Shown: one piece after another, positions 16,368 to 23,578 of the stretch
How positions within the stretch are numbered: position 1 is the first letter of the stretch
How the letters are laid out: the number at the start of each line of letters is the position of its first letter
Assembly: GCA_044225155.1 (NCBI GenBank)
Contig: JBGAJB010000023.1
Location: 1-23,578, forward strand
Length of the DNA: 23,578 bases
Source: CAYMBL01 sp044225155
Lineage (GTDB): Bacteria > Planctomycetota > Phycisphaerae > UBA1845 > Fen-1342
Reading direction: 5' to 3'
Translations under genes and position numbers: made by a program
Notes under the pieces: model-generated
The model's input: the letters and a program-made list of their open reading frames with translations, nothing else
What the model was told of the DNA's origin: nothing
Database searches by the model: none

Positions 16368-17285
16368 TCAACCTTCCTTGACGCGCTCGCGCACGACCTT
16401 CAGCAATGCCTGCGGATCTGGGCGATCCTGCAGTCGCTCGGCGATGTGCCGCCAGAGAATGTGGCCGTCGCGGCTGATCAGAAAATGCGAGGGGATCGCG
16501 ATGTCTTCGTTGTTCGGACCGCCGCCGCGATGCACCACGCCGTAGCTGGTAATCGCGCTGCGCATCGCATCGCTGAGCAGCGTGAAACTTCAGGTCGAGC
16601 CGGCGGCCGCCTGCTGCGCGCTACGCTGCGGATCGACCGAGACGGCCACGATTCGCACGCCGAGCCGCTGCATTTCTTCGCTGATTCCGCTCAGGCCCTT
16701 CAGCTCGGAGACGCAGAACGGGCACCACGAGCCGCGATAGAAGACGAGCAGCACCGGCCCGCCGCGCGTCAGGTTCGAAAGGGCAATCTGCCGGCCGTCC
16801 TGGTCGGGTAACTGAAAATCCGGTGCGACGGTCAACGTCTCGGCCGCGCTCGACGCCTTCGGCAGGGACGCGAGCCAGAAAAACCAGAGGCAGGCCAGTG
16901 CCAGCAGGCCGACGTTGGCACTCCCGGTGAGTCGCACCCAAAGCCGATCGTCGCGCCGCGCGTAGATCGCCCCGGCGATGGCGCCGATTCCGACGAGCAG
17001 AAACATGGGCCACGCCGTGGATCGGATGAGCGGTACGTCCAGCAGGGCGAGATAAACCGGCGCGGCGATGAGCGCGGCGCACGTCGCGACCACCAGCGGC
17101 CACAAAGCCCGCGGCCGCGTGAGCGCGTCGGGAGTCGTGATGTCGATTCGCTCGGTGTACGTCTTGGCGCGCGTGCCGGCCTGAGACGCCCCCGGATGAG
17201 CCCCGGAAGCTTCGCCACGGGCCGCCGACCCACCGTTCAGTCGATTCAGCGCCGCGGAATTCCGGGTGCGAGGCAGTGTGTTCAT
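16368..17285 (-). pseudogene. Membrane-anchored AhpC/TSA-type redoxin, interrupted
   Basis: The N-terminal half has three membrane helices (about residues 60-83, 92-109, 125-141). A thioredoxin-fold peroxiredoxin-like domain follows, beginning APDFQLPDQDGRQIAL, with YRGSWCPFC (Cys188, Cys191), then RIVAVSVDPQ. A TGA at 16590-16592 (- strand) interrupts the frame, yet the same frame resumes with TLLSDAMRSAITSYGVV and runs to 16368. Between them LDLKF is readable one frame over. So a pair of opposite indels about 20 bases apart, rather than a single nonsense change, best explains the break. ATG 17285 lacks a clear ribosome-binding site. Expected role: thiol-dependent peroxide detoxification or disulphide chemistry at the membrane. 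Confidence 0.7.
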
Positions 17286-17474
17286 CAAGGCTGGGATGCG
17301 GGCCGAGATGAGACGGTTACGCCCGTGGGGAATGACGAATCGCGAACAGCTAGAGCTAAGGGAGAAGATCAGGAGGGCGAGGTTCCCGCCGAGCCGCCGG
17401 AAATGCAGCGGGCAAACGAAGAGCCCAATCGCCGCGCGTCGCAAAACGCGCCTCATTCGCTCTCCGCTATTCCG

Positions 17475-18804
17475 TCATAGCTCGTACTGACTGCGCTCCT
17501 CGTCGCTCAACACGTCCGCCAAGCGCATGCGCACATAATCTACATCGATATGCACGTCCTTGTTTGAGGCATCGGATGCGTGAAACGCGATGTCTTCGAG
17601 CACTTTCTCGACGATCGTGTACAGCCGCCGCGCCCCGATGTTTTCGAGCATCTGATTGGCCTTGTAAGCCATATTCGCCATCTCGTGCAGCGCCTCGTCG
17701 CTGAATTTGAGCGACACGCCCTCGGTCGCGAGCAATCCGACGTGTTGCCGGATGAGCGCGCATTGCGCGGCTTGGTCAGAATCGCGTGATAATCCTCGGC
17801 CTCCAGATCGTCGAGCTGCACGCGGATCGCAAAGCGGCCCTGCAACTCCGGCATCAGATCGCTCGGGCACGATTGCGTAAACGCGCCGGCCGCGATGAAC
17901 AGGATGTGATCCGTGCGCACCGGGCCGTAGCGTGTGCTGACCGTCGTGCCCTCCACGAGCGGCAGCAGGTTCGCCACGCCGGCGCGCGAGACATCCGGCC
18001 CGCCGAACTCGCCGGCCGGACTGCCGCAGATCTTGTCGATCTCCGGAGAAACACGAGGCCGGTCTGCTCGGCGTGTGACGGCGGCCGCGTGCAGCGCGTC
18101 GTGATCGATCAGGCGATCCGTTTCCTGTTGCTCCAACACGTCCCGGCTGTGCCGCCTGCGGCACGGGCAGCCGTTTGCGATGCGGCCATTCATCACGCGT
18201 TCGAGCAGGCTCTCGAACTCCATCTGGTCGAATCCCATCGTCGTCATCACGTGCGGCAACGAAGCGGCTCCTCGACCGTCACTTCGATCGTGCGGTCGTT
18301 CAGACCACCCGAACGGAGTTGTTCGCGCAGCTTCTCGCGCGTCCGCTTGCGGCGCTCGACCTGGTCGTCGCTGTCGTCGCCGGAATCGCCGAGCGGCAGG
18401 AGCTGATCCAGCACGCGATCCTCGGCCGCGCTGCGGGAGGTTTCGTGCACGCGCTCGGCGGCCGCCTGGCGTTCGAGGGCGATGGAGCGTTCCATGAGGT
18501 CGCGAACGATGCTGTCGACATCGCGTCCGTGATAGCCGACCTCGGTAAATTTCGTCGCTTCGACTTTCAGAAACGGGCGCGCCCGTCAAGATCGCGAGCC
18601 GCCGTGCGATCTCGGTCTGCTTGACGCCGGTCGGCCCGACCATGAGGATGTTCTTGGGCAAAACGTCGTCGCGCAGGCGCCCGGTGCTTCAGGCGTCGCC
18701 AACGATTCCGGATCGCCACCGCCACCGCCCCGCTTGGCGGAGTCCTGCCCGACGATGTAGCGGTCGAGTGCCTCGACCACCTGTCGGGGCGTGAGTTCAT
18801 TCAT
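17475..18804 (-). pseudogene. hslU: ATP-dependent protease ATPase subunit HslU (ClpY), heavily frameshifted
   Basis: HslU is the AAA+ unfoldase of the HslUV protease. Pieces in different frames reconstruct the family from end to end: MNELTPRQVVEALDRYIVGQ, AVAVAIRNRWRR, PKNILMVGPTG, KVEATKFTEVGYHGRDVDSI, LEQQETDRLIDHDAL, EIDKICG, GPDVSRAG, LLPLVEGTTVST, TDHILFIAAGAF, DLMPELQGRFAIRV, LLATEGVSL, ENIGARRLYTIVEK, and a normal C-terminus. I count at least seven frame changes, several at short G or C runs (near 18577, 18729). The Walker A motif reads GPTGVKQT instead of GPTGVGKT. Total span is 1330 bases, almost exactly the 443 codons of E. coli HslU. GGAGGA precedes ATG 18804. No hslV is adjacent, although it usually is. 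Confidence 0.85.
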
Positions 18805-18926
18805 CAAACGCAATTCCTCCGGACGTCGTCGCGCGGGATCGAGCGCAGCCGATCAATTGCCCGGCCCCCGTTGGCACGGCGCGGCGACAAAAAACAGCCC
18901 GCCATTACTGTATGCGGACGCGCTAG

Positions 18927-18977
18927 GGAACCGGTCTCCGACTTGGGAAGTGGGAACCGTAAGTGGAACCGGTCTCC
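18927..18977. repeat. Two direct copies of GGAACCGGTCTCC
   Basis: The 13-mer occurs at 18927-18939 and 18965-18977, 38 bases apart, in the gene-free stretch between the divergent hslU and peptidase genes. The first copy continues as ACCGGTCTCCGAC, which is identical to 13 bases of the hairpin at 10897. The second copy is followed by AGCCGGT, giving a small ACCGG/CCGGT stem. Likely a dispersed intergenic element. Confidence 0.5.
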
Positions 18978-19053
18978 AGCCGGTCTTCTCCGCGCGGGGC
19001 GTCGCGACGAACGCCGGCGTTTCATCCGTAAGTACGCCAACCGGAGTGCCCCA

Positions 19054-19879
19054 ATGCCTTTGCAACCATCCTGTTCCTGGCCTGTATTCCGACGCCAAGC
19101 CCGAAAATTCCGCCGTCCGATCCGGAGATGGTTTCACGCGAGGTGCTGTTTTTTTCGCTGGAGTGTGCCAAAGCGGAGGAGAAAGAACTCGACGGCGTCG
19201 CGGCGCTGCTAAAACACTTTCACGAAGACATGAAATCCCTCCTGGGGCTCACCGAAGACGATTTCTCCACCAGTCGCGTACGCATCCGCATGCACCCGCC
19301 CGGCACGCCGCAATAGCTTCGGCTACGCCGCGATGGAAGGCGGACCAGTCGAGAAGACAGGCGCGCGGCGCGGCTACGTCGGGACGATCAACATGCCCAG
19401 CGTGGCCGCCCACGACGGACACATGCAGTCGAGCAGCGGCCATCTGATGGACCATCATTACTTCGACAAGCTCGTGCTGCACGAAGTGGCGCCGATCTAT
19501 TTCGAACTCTTCGCCCGCGCACACGACCGCGAATATCACGACGCGCCCGGCTGGTTCGAGCAGGGCATGGAGGAATATGTCGCGGTCTTCCGCGCTGACG
19601 ACTACTGGCACACGACCGGCTGCCGCGTCTATTACGGTCGCGAGCGCAACAATCCCGGCATTGACGTGGATTTCGGCCTCAATGTGATGGACGTTTACAA
19701 CGACGGCCTGATCCTGACGAAATTCATCGCGGACGAGTTCGGCGAAAAAGCACTGTTGCAGATCATCGTGGCGCGGGAACCGACCTTCGGACGGCGATTG
19801 AAAGGCCGCCGGGGTCTCTTTCGACGAGTTCCTGAAACGATATGTCGCCTGGCGAGCGCGCGTGATCGAAAAGGCGTAG
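19054..19879 (+). pseudogene. Lipoprotein with gluzincin-like (HExxH-type) peptidase domain, frameshifted
   Basis: After ATG 19054 (GGAG eight bases upstream) one base seems missing; the next frame reads FATILFLACIPTPSP, a lipoprotein signal with LAC lipobox, then EVLFFSLECAKAEEKELDGV. A second shift near 19310 leads to NSFGYAAMEGG and the domain core: LVLHEVAPIYFELF, then APGWFEQGMEEYVAV, the spacing of an HExxH...E peptidase. A third shift near 19800 leads to AAGVSFDEFLKRYVAWRARV and the stop at 19879. The second metal-binding His is Pro (HEVAP), so the enzyme is either inactive or miscalled at two bases. It ends 9 bases from the convergent methyltransferase, which supports this end point. 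Confidence 0.6.
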
Positions 19880-19888
19880 CGCTTTCGC

Positions 19889-20797
19889 TCAATGCAGGTC
19901 GCGCGCGGCGTAGCAACCGATGACGTCCAGCAGCGTCGCCGGGACGGCCGCGGAGTCGAGCGCTTGCCGCCAGCCTGATTTCGGGAAATCCGGGGCGGCC
20001 TCGTGGCGCAGCCCCAGCGGTTTTCGCAGCCGCTCGATCGCGTAACGGACGGGGATCCAATTCACCTCGCGCCGCACACGAAGCAGTCGCAATCCGGCCG
20101 CTTGAAGAAGTCGCCGCAGCGACTCGACCGTGAAAAAGAAGAGGTGCTCCGGAAGGTTGAAAAGGTGCCATTGCGCGCCCGTGAAACGCGCGCAGAGCGA
20201 GAGCAAATCGCCGGTGGAGAGCGCGAGAAGACCGCCGGGAGCTAGGAGCGCCGACGCGGTCAGCAAGGCGGCGCGCGGGTCGCGGACGTGCTCGATCACG
20301 TCCCACAACGCGACACAATCGGCGCTCCGTGTTCCAAACAAACGGTGGGCGTCTTCCAATTCCGCGCACTCCACGGGGAAGCCCCGCGCGCGCGCCACGC
20401 GGGCCGCATACTCGCTCACTTCCAGACCGCGTGCTTCCCATCCCGCCCGGCGAGCTTCGTCGAGAAAGCAGCCCGTTCCGCAGCCGAGTTCGATCATTCG
20501 AGCGCCGGGACTCGTGCCGGATGGACCCGGCCGTACACGCCGGATGTAGCGCAAGCGGGCGCGCGCGGTCAGGCGGGCGGCCGGCTCGAGGGCCGCGTAA
20601 TCGTCGTAGCCCTTCGTCGCCTCGGCGGATTGAAAGTAGTCGCGATCGTAAAAGCCGGCCGGATCAAACTGTGGCCAGTTCCACCAGCCCAGTCCACAAC
20701 GCGGACACCGCAGCAGTCGCTCGCCGTTTTTGAGCCGCAATCCGCGGCGCGGCGGAATATCACATGCGGGACAGACGAGCGGGGCGGCGGAATTCAT
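19889..20797 (-). CDS. Class I SAM-dependent methyltransferase with N-terminal zinc ribbon
   Basis: 302 aa. Cys9/Cys12 and Cys31/Cys34 make a ribbon (CPAC...CPRCGLGW). A Rossmann methyltransferase follows, with motif I MIELGCGTGCFLDEA at about 101-115, the acidic GLEVSEYA, and the motif WDVIEHVRDP. LAPGGLLALSTGD and LPEHLFFFTVESLRRLL are typical of the large family often found with surface-sugar or secondary-metabolite genes (ubiE-like/Methyltransf_23). The substrate is unknown. Its ATG overlaps the panB stop by four bases (ATGA), so it is translationally coupled to panB, which gives no obvious functional clue. The reading frame is intact, unlike its neighbours to the left. Confidence 0.86.
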   Translation of the reverse strand: MNSAAPLVCPACDIPPRRGLRLKNGERLLRCPRCGLGWWNWPQFDPAGFYDRDYFQSAEATKGYDDYAALEPAARLTARARLRYIRRVRPGPSGTSPGARMIELGCGTGCFLDEARRAGWEARGLEVSEYAARVARARGFPVECAELEDAHRLFGTRSADCVALWDVIEHVRDPRAALLTASALLAPGGLLALSTGDLLSLCARFTGAQWHLFNLPEHLFFFTVESLRRLLQAAGLRLLRVRREVNWIPVRYAIERLRKPLGLRHEAAPDFPKSGWRQALDSAAVPATLLDVIGCYAARDLH

Positions 20798-21642
20798 CGA
20801 TCCCGCGCTGCGGCCGTTCCGGGACGCATCGAGTACGCGTGTTCCGGGCCGGGATAGCGCCCATCCGCGATTTGCGCGGCGTAGTCGCGCATGGCCGTTT
20901 CGATCGTCTGATTGAGGCGTGCGAGCACGGGCACGAATTTCGGCGGGCGCGTCAACGTGAAGCCGAGCATGTCGTGCGTGACGACCACGTGCCCGTCACA
21001 CGCCGGCCCTGCGCCGCAGCCGATCACCGGCACGCTCGTCGCGTCGACGACGGCCTGGGCCGCCTCGGGAGGAATCGCTTCCAGAAGCAGCACGCTCGCG
21101 CCGGCGTCGACGGCTCGCCGGCAGTCGTCTACGAGGTTGGCTACTTCGCCGTCCGTTCGGGCCTGCGCTCGATAGCCCTGCGGGGTTTGCACCGATTGCG
21201 GGCGCAGTCCCAGATGCGCGATCACGTCAATGCCGCGCGCCGCGATCGCGGCCACGTGCGCCTCAAAGCCCTCTTCGCACTCGAACTTCACGGCGTCGCA
21301 GCCGGCCTCGGCGCAGAATCGCTCGGCGGCGGCGACCATCGTCGCCGATCCGCCCAGGGTTGATTCGTAGGGCATGTCGCCGATGAGCCAGGCCAGCGGC
21401 GCGCCGCGCCGGACCGCCGACGCGAGCGGGATCATCAGGTCGAGCGCCACCGCGCGCGTGTTCGGATGTCCCAGCACGACGCAGCCCAGCGTGTCGCCGA
21501 CGAGCAGCGACGGAATCTGTGCGGCGTGGGCGGCGGCTGCGGTGGGAAAATCGTACGCGGTGAGAACGGCGAACTTGCGCTGCTCGGACTTCCAGCGGCG
21601 AATCTCGTCCAGCGTGACTCGGGTTGGAACGGCCGGCTGCAT
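20794..21642 (-). CDS. panB: 3-methyl-2-oxobutanoate hydroxymethyltransferase
   Basis: First committed step of pantothenate (vitamin B5/CoA) synthesis: transfers a hydroxymethyl from 5,10-methylene-THF to alpha-ketoisovalerate. It is a TIM-barrel enzyme of 282 aa, slightly longer than the usual ~264. Metal ligands Asp50 (VGDTLG), Asp89 (IGDMPYES) and Glu121 (KFECEEG), and catalytic Glu188 (LLLEAIP), are in place. LTAYDFPTA and HLGLRPQSV are further signatures. ATG 21642 gives a normal N-terminus (TLDEIRRWKSE), though its ribosome-binding site is weak and the frame stays open upstream. Neither panC nor panD is nearby. Confidence 0.96.
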   Translation of the reverse strand: MQPAVPTRVTLDEIRRWKSEQRKFAVLTAYDFPTAAAAHAAQIPSLLVGDTLGCVVLGHPNTRAVALDLMIPLASAVRRGAPLAWLIGDMPYESTLGGSATMVAAAERFCAEAGCDAVKFECEEGFEAHVAAIAARGIDVIAHLGLRPQSVQTPQGYRAQARTDGEVANLVDDCRRAVDAGASVLLLEAIPPEAAQAVVDATSVPVIGCGAGPACDGHVVVTHDMLGFTLTRPPKFVPVLARLNQTIETAMRDYAAQIADGRYPGPEHAYSMRPGTAAARDR

Positions 21643-21855
21643 GGCGTCTCGCGCTCGTTCGCGCCCGGCGGGGGCGCGTCGCGGAGATGATAGGTCGCGC
21701 GCCCGCCGCGTACCACCGATGTCATCTGGTCGCGCGCGTCGGGAGAGAAATTCGTGAAATCGGCGTATCAATCGTCTGCCGCGCCCTCTCGACTGAAATG
21801 AATGAACCCACCCGCGCGGGCATCGCAGGCCTTCGCGGAGCCGATTCCGCAACCT

Positions 21856-21915
21856 GCCGCGGCGGTCAGACCTGCCCTCCTCGCTTCGCAGGACCGCCGC
21901 GGCCCTCATTTTTTT
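21856..21915 (+). terminator. Strong rightward terminator-like hairpin upstream of the sigma gene
   Basis: GCCGCGGCGGTC (21856-21867) pairs perfectly over 12 bp with 21892-21903, around a 24-base loop containing CCCTCCTC. The stem is followed by CCTCA and seven T at 21909-21915. It is a textbook + strand intrinsic terminator, but no + strand gene lies to its left (panB is divergent). It sits 59 bases before the sigma-factor start and so may be a leader attenuator or the end of an unannotated transcript. Confidence 0.65.
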
Positions 21916-21974
21916 GACGCGCATTCGCCGCTTTCCGTTTTGGGATTCCGAAGCCGCCGCACCCGCGATAGAGT

Positions 21975-22535
21975 GTGAAGGCCGCCAAAGGGACCGGTGT
22001 GCGCGGAAACGCCGAATTGATCCAGCAGTGCCTGAGCGGCAGCCAAGCCGCCTGGGACGAGCTTGTCGAGAGGTTCGGCCGCCTCGTTTACTCGATTCCG
22101 CGTCGCTATGGGCTCTCGTCCGCCGACGCGGATGACGTGTTCCAGAGTGTTTTCGCGCACCTCTTTCGCAATTTGGAATCGCTGCGCGACGCCGGCCGCG
22201 TCTCTTCGTGGCTGATTACGACGGCGCATCGGGAGTGCTGGCGCGTCGGCAAAGGGGCAGGCAGGTACACCCATCTGGACAGCGTGATGCACGACGTGAG
22301 CGAACCTTCCGCCCATGATGCCGAGCGGTGGGAGCAGCAACATCTTGTCAGGGAAGGGCTTAGGGAGCTGGGTGGCCGCTGTGAAGAGCTGCTGGTGGCC
22401 CTGTTTCTCGACCCGGCCGAGCCGGATTACGAGGCAGTTTCAGCCAAATTGAATATTCCGATCGGCAGTATTGGGCCGACCCGGGCCCGGTGCTTTGAAA
22501 AACTCCAGAAGATTTTGCAGAAAAAGGGGTTATGA
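21975..22535 (+). CDS. ECF-like sigma-70 family RNA polymerase sigma factor
   Basis: 186-aa sigma factor with only regions 2 and 4. Region 2 is about residues 22-95 (WDELVERFGRLVYSIPRRYG, ADDVFQSVFAHLFRNL, SSWLITTAHRECWR). Region 4 is about 130-180, an HTH (DYEAVSAKLNIPIGSIGPTRARCF). It directs RNA polymerase to a specific promoter set, probably in response to a signal. No anti-sigma factor or kinase gene is adjacent in this window. The listed GTG has a weak ribosome-binding site; the in-frame GTG at 21999 has AAAGGGA five bases upstream and may be the real start. It is flanked on both sides by strong hairpins. Confidence 0.88.
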   Translation: MKAAKGTGVRGNAELIQQCLSGSQAAWDELVERFGRLVYSIPRRYGLSSADADDVFQSVFAHLFRNLESLRDAGRVSSWLITTAHRECWRVGKGAGRYTHLDSVMHDVSEPSAHDAERWEQQHLVREGLRELGGRCEELLVALFLDPAEPDYEAVSAKLNIPIGSIGPTRARCFEKLQKILQKKGL

Positions 22536-22572
22536 AAAGTGACCGTCCCCGTTTCTGACCGCTAATCCCCCG

Positions 22573-22601
22573 GAAATTTTGCGAGAAACAAAAAAAATTT
22601 C
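22573..22601. repeat. A/T-rich inverted repeat after the sigma gene
   Basis: GAAATTTT (22573-22580) pairs with AAAATTTC (22594-22601) around a 13-base A-rich loop, 38 bases past the sigma stop. It is strikingly A/T-rich against the GC-rich background. It could be a protein-binding site or part of a promoter region for a downstream short transcript. Confidence 0.45.
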
Positions 22602-22610
22602 GGACCTTGA

Positions 22611-22715
22611 GTGGAAATCTTGCGCGCAGGGTGCCTAGAACAAGATGTCTGAAGTTTGAGCTAACTCCTCCTCCTGTAGAAGGGAACCCGTCCTCCGAAC
22701 GGGTTCCTTTTATTT
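22611..22715 (+). ncRNA. Candidate small RNA or 3' UTR with Shine-Dalgarno-complementary motifs
   Basis: This stretch has no credible protein. It contains CTCCTCCTCCT at 22665-22675 in a region without strong pairing, then a strong intrinsic terminator whose loop is CCTCCGA (22692-22698). Both motifs are complementary to AGGAGG. The 5' end is unknown; no convincing -35/-10 pair was found, so it could equally be the processed 3' end of the sigma mRNA. Confidence 0.3.
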
Positions 22716-22716
22716 T
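22683..22716 (+). terminator. Strong intrinsic terminator
   Basis: Perfect 9-bp stem GGAACCCGT (22683-22691) / ACGGGTTCC (22699-22707) with a 7-base loop, followed by CTTTTATTTT. It would end transcription from the sigma gene or from a short RNA downstream of it. Confidence 0.85.
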
Positions 22717-22761
22717 GCGCCTAGATCAACGGGCCGGCCGGAACCACTCCGCTGAGAAAGC

Positions 22762-22811
22762 GGCGGGAAGCCGACCAGCTGTGAGGCCGATCCGCTTCCC
22801 GCCATTTTCTT
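22762..22811. terminator. Second hairpin between convergent transcripts
   Basis: GGCGGGAAGC (22762-22771) and GCTTCCCGCC (22794-22803) form a perfect 10-bp stem with a 22-base loop. ATTTTCTT follows on the + strand and GCTTTCTC follows on the - strand. It lies 40 bases past the stop of the leftward YHS/TRASH gene and may act for that transcript, or in both directions. Confidence 0.6.
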
Positions 22812-22843
22812 AACAATCGGTGAACGAGCGGAGACTGCCGGGC

Positions 22844-23509
22844 CTACGGCTTCTCCTTCATCGCTTCCGCGTGCTTGGCGTAGGCCGCCTTGTTCTTTGC
22901 AATTTCCTCAGCTGCGATTTTCGAGTATTTCGCGCTGTCCTTCTTGAAGGCAGCCGGACATGCGCCGCAGCAGAAGTAGATCTTCTTTCCGCCGTCTTCG
23001 ACAAACTTGTCCGGCGCGATGTCCTTGCCGCTCACGGGGCAGGTCGTCTGGTAGGTGAAACTGTCATCGAGTGCCTTTTCGTACGACTTCGGATCCTTCT
23101 CATACTTGGCGAGCGCGTCCTTGTTCGCGAAATAGATGTCCTCGACCGCGCCGGCGTGGAACACCTTCGAGTCGATCGCGCCGCCCGTCACCGGGCACTT
23201 GGTCTGCACGCGCATCAGCGGCATGGCCTTCCACTGGGCCCGCACCGCGCTCATGTACTTCGTGGGATCTTTCTCAAACTCGCCGATGCAGTCCTTGCAG
23301 CAGAAATAGACGCGCTTGCCCTGATAGTGGGTGAAGACCTTCAGGTCGATCGGGTCCTTGCCCATGACCGGACAGAGCACGTCCGCATGGGGCTGCTTCA
23401 TGTCGTCTTTGCCCTTCGCATCCTGCGGACCCGCCCAGACCGCCGCCGCGCCGATCGAAAATGCACTTAACGCAACGAATATCGCCGCCCGTTTCGTCTT
23501 GCTCAGCAT
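22844..23509 (-). CDS. Secreted protein with three tandem YHS/TRASH-like metal-binding domains
   Basis: 221 aa with a signal peptide (basic start, AAIFVALSAFSIGAAAVWA). Three repeats follow, each beginning CPV(M/T/S)G and ending in a K-Y/S-Y pair. Repeat 1 has Cys46 plus Cys70, Cys71, Cys74 (YFCCKDC). Repeat 2 keeps only Cys105, with the FCC..C replaced by IYFANKDAL. Repeat 3 has Cys147 plus Cys170, Cys171, Cys174 (YFCCGAC). YHS/TRASH domains bind soft metals such as copper or other heavy metals, so a periplasmic metal-binding or metal-sensing role is likely. A Lys/Ala-rich C-terminal helix closes the protein. AGGGAGAA lies eight bases before ATG 23509. No efflux pump or chaperone gene is in view. 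Confidence 0.85.
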   Translation of the reverse strand: MLSKTKRAAIFVALSAFSIGAAAVWAGPQDAKGKDDMKQPHADVLCPVMGKDPIDLKVFTHYQGKRVYFCCKDCIGEFEKDPTKYMSAVRAQWKAMPLMRVQTKCPVTGGAIDSKVFHAGAVEDIYFANKDALAKYEKDPKSYEKALDDSFTYQTTCPVSGKDIAPDKFVEDGGKKIYFCCGACPAAFKKDSAKYSKIAAEEIAKNKAAYAKHAEAMKEKP

Positions 23510-23578
23510 CTCAGAATTCTCCCTGGTTGTGTTCGTTCCGGCGATCGCGTTACGGAGTCTGCGCGGATCGCTCGCGTC

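Noticed and set aside
16590..16592. In-frame TGA in the redoxin as a selenocysteine codon
   Set aside because: It is not at the catalytic CxxC, LDLKF is readable in the next frame over the same bases, and no SECIS-like hairpin is evident; paired indels explain it.
22607..22813. 68-codon open frame after the sigma gene
   Set aside because: It runs through the strong terminator at 22683-22716, lacks a ribosome-binding site and has no recognisable protein features.

Overview
The window is GC-rich bacterial chromosome, most likely from an uncultured member of the Planctomycetota. The reasons are the number of small proteins carrying a paired-cysteine ribbon (CGY...CPECG type) joined to membrane segments, a secreted triple-YHS/TRASH-type protein, an orphan GspF, an ECF-type sigma factor, and sparse operons mixed with single genes on both strands. 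No rRNA, tRNA, CRISPR array, transposase or phage gene was seen. The taxon is an inference from gene style, not from a marker phylogeny.

Layout. 1-5.6 kb (+ strand): signal peptide peptidase SppA with a terminator, a nitroreductase that looks like a bacterial iodotyrosine deiodinase homologue, a TPR protein, ribosomal protein S20, and a zinc-ribbon protein with decapeptide glycine repeats. 5.6-6.1 kb is a gene-free stretch with two strong inverted repeats. 6.1-10.8 kb (- strand) is a tight five-gene operon transcribed right to left: PLP aminotransferase, proC, gmd, fcl, rdgB. It has 4- and 8-base overlaps and makes GDP-L-fucose, with proline synthesis and nucleotide house-cleaning attached. 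10.9-13.1 kb (- strand) holds a secreted alkaline-phosphatase-superfamily hydrolase and a double zinc-ribbon membrane protein.

13.4-19.9 kb contains seven recognisable genes (gspF, a macro-domain protein, two zinc-ribbon membrane proteins, a membrane-anchored redoxin, hslU, and a lipoprotein gluzincin-like peptidase). Every one is broken by single-base indels, at least 20 in about 6 kb, while the genes on either side are clean. Total gene lengths stay near normal and codon-level conservation resumes after each break. I therefore read this block as locally poor consensus sequence, although genuine decay cannot be excluded from the sequence alone.

19.9-21.6 kb (- strand) is panB overlapping a zinc-ribbon methyltransferase. 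22.0-22.5 kb is an ECF-like sigma factor. It is flanked on both sides by strong intrinsic-terminator hairpins whose loops carry CCTCC, complementary to Shine-Dalgarno sequences; a candidate small RNA lies just downstream. The window closes with the secreted triple-YHS/TRASH-like protein on the - strand.

The most interesting items are the iodotyrosine-deiodinase-like residue triad, the two possible non-coding transcripts around the sigma gene, the repeat-rich zinc-ribbon protein, and the sharply bounded indel block. I did not find a convincing new multi-gene defence or metabolic system.
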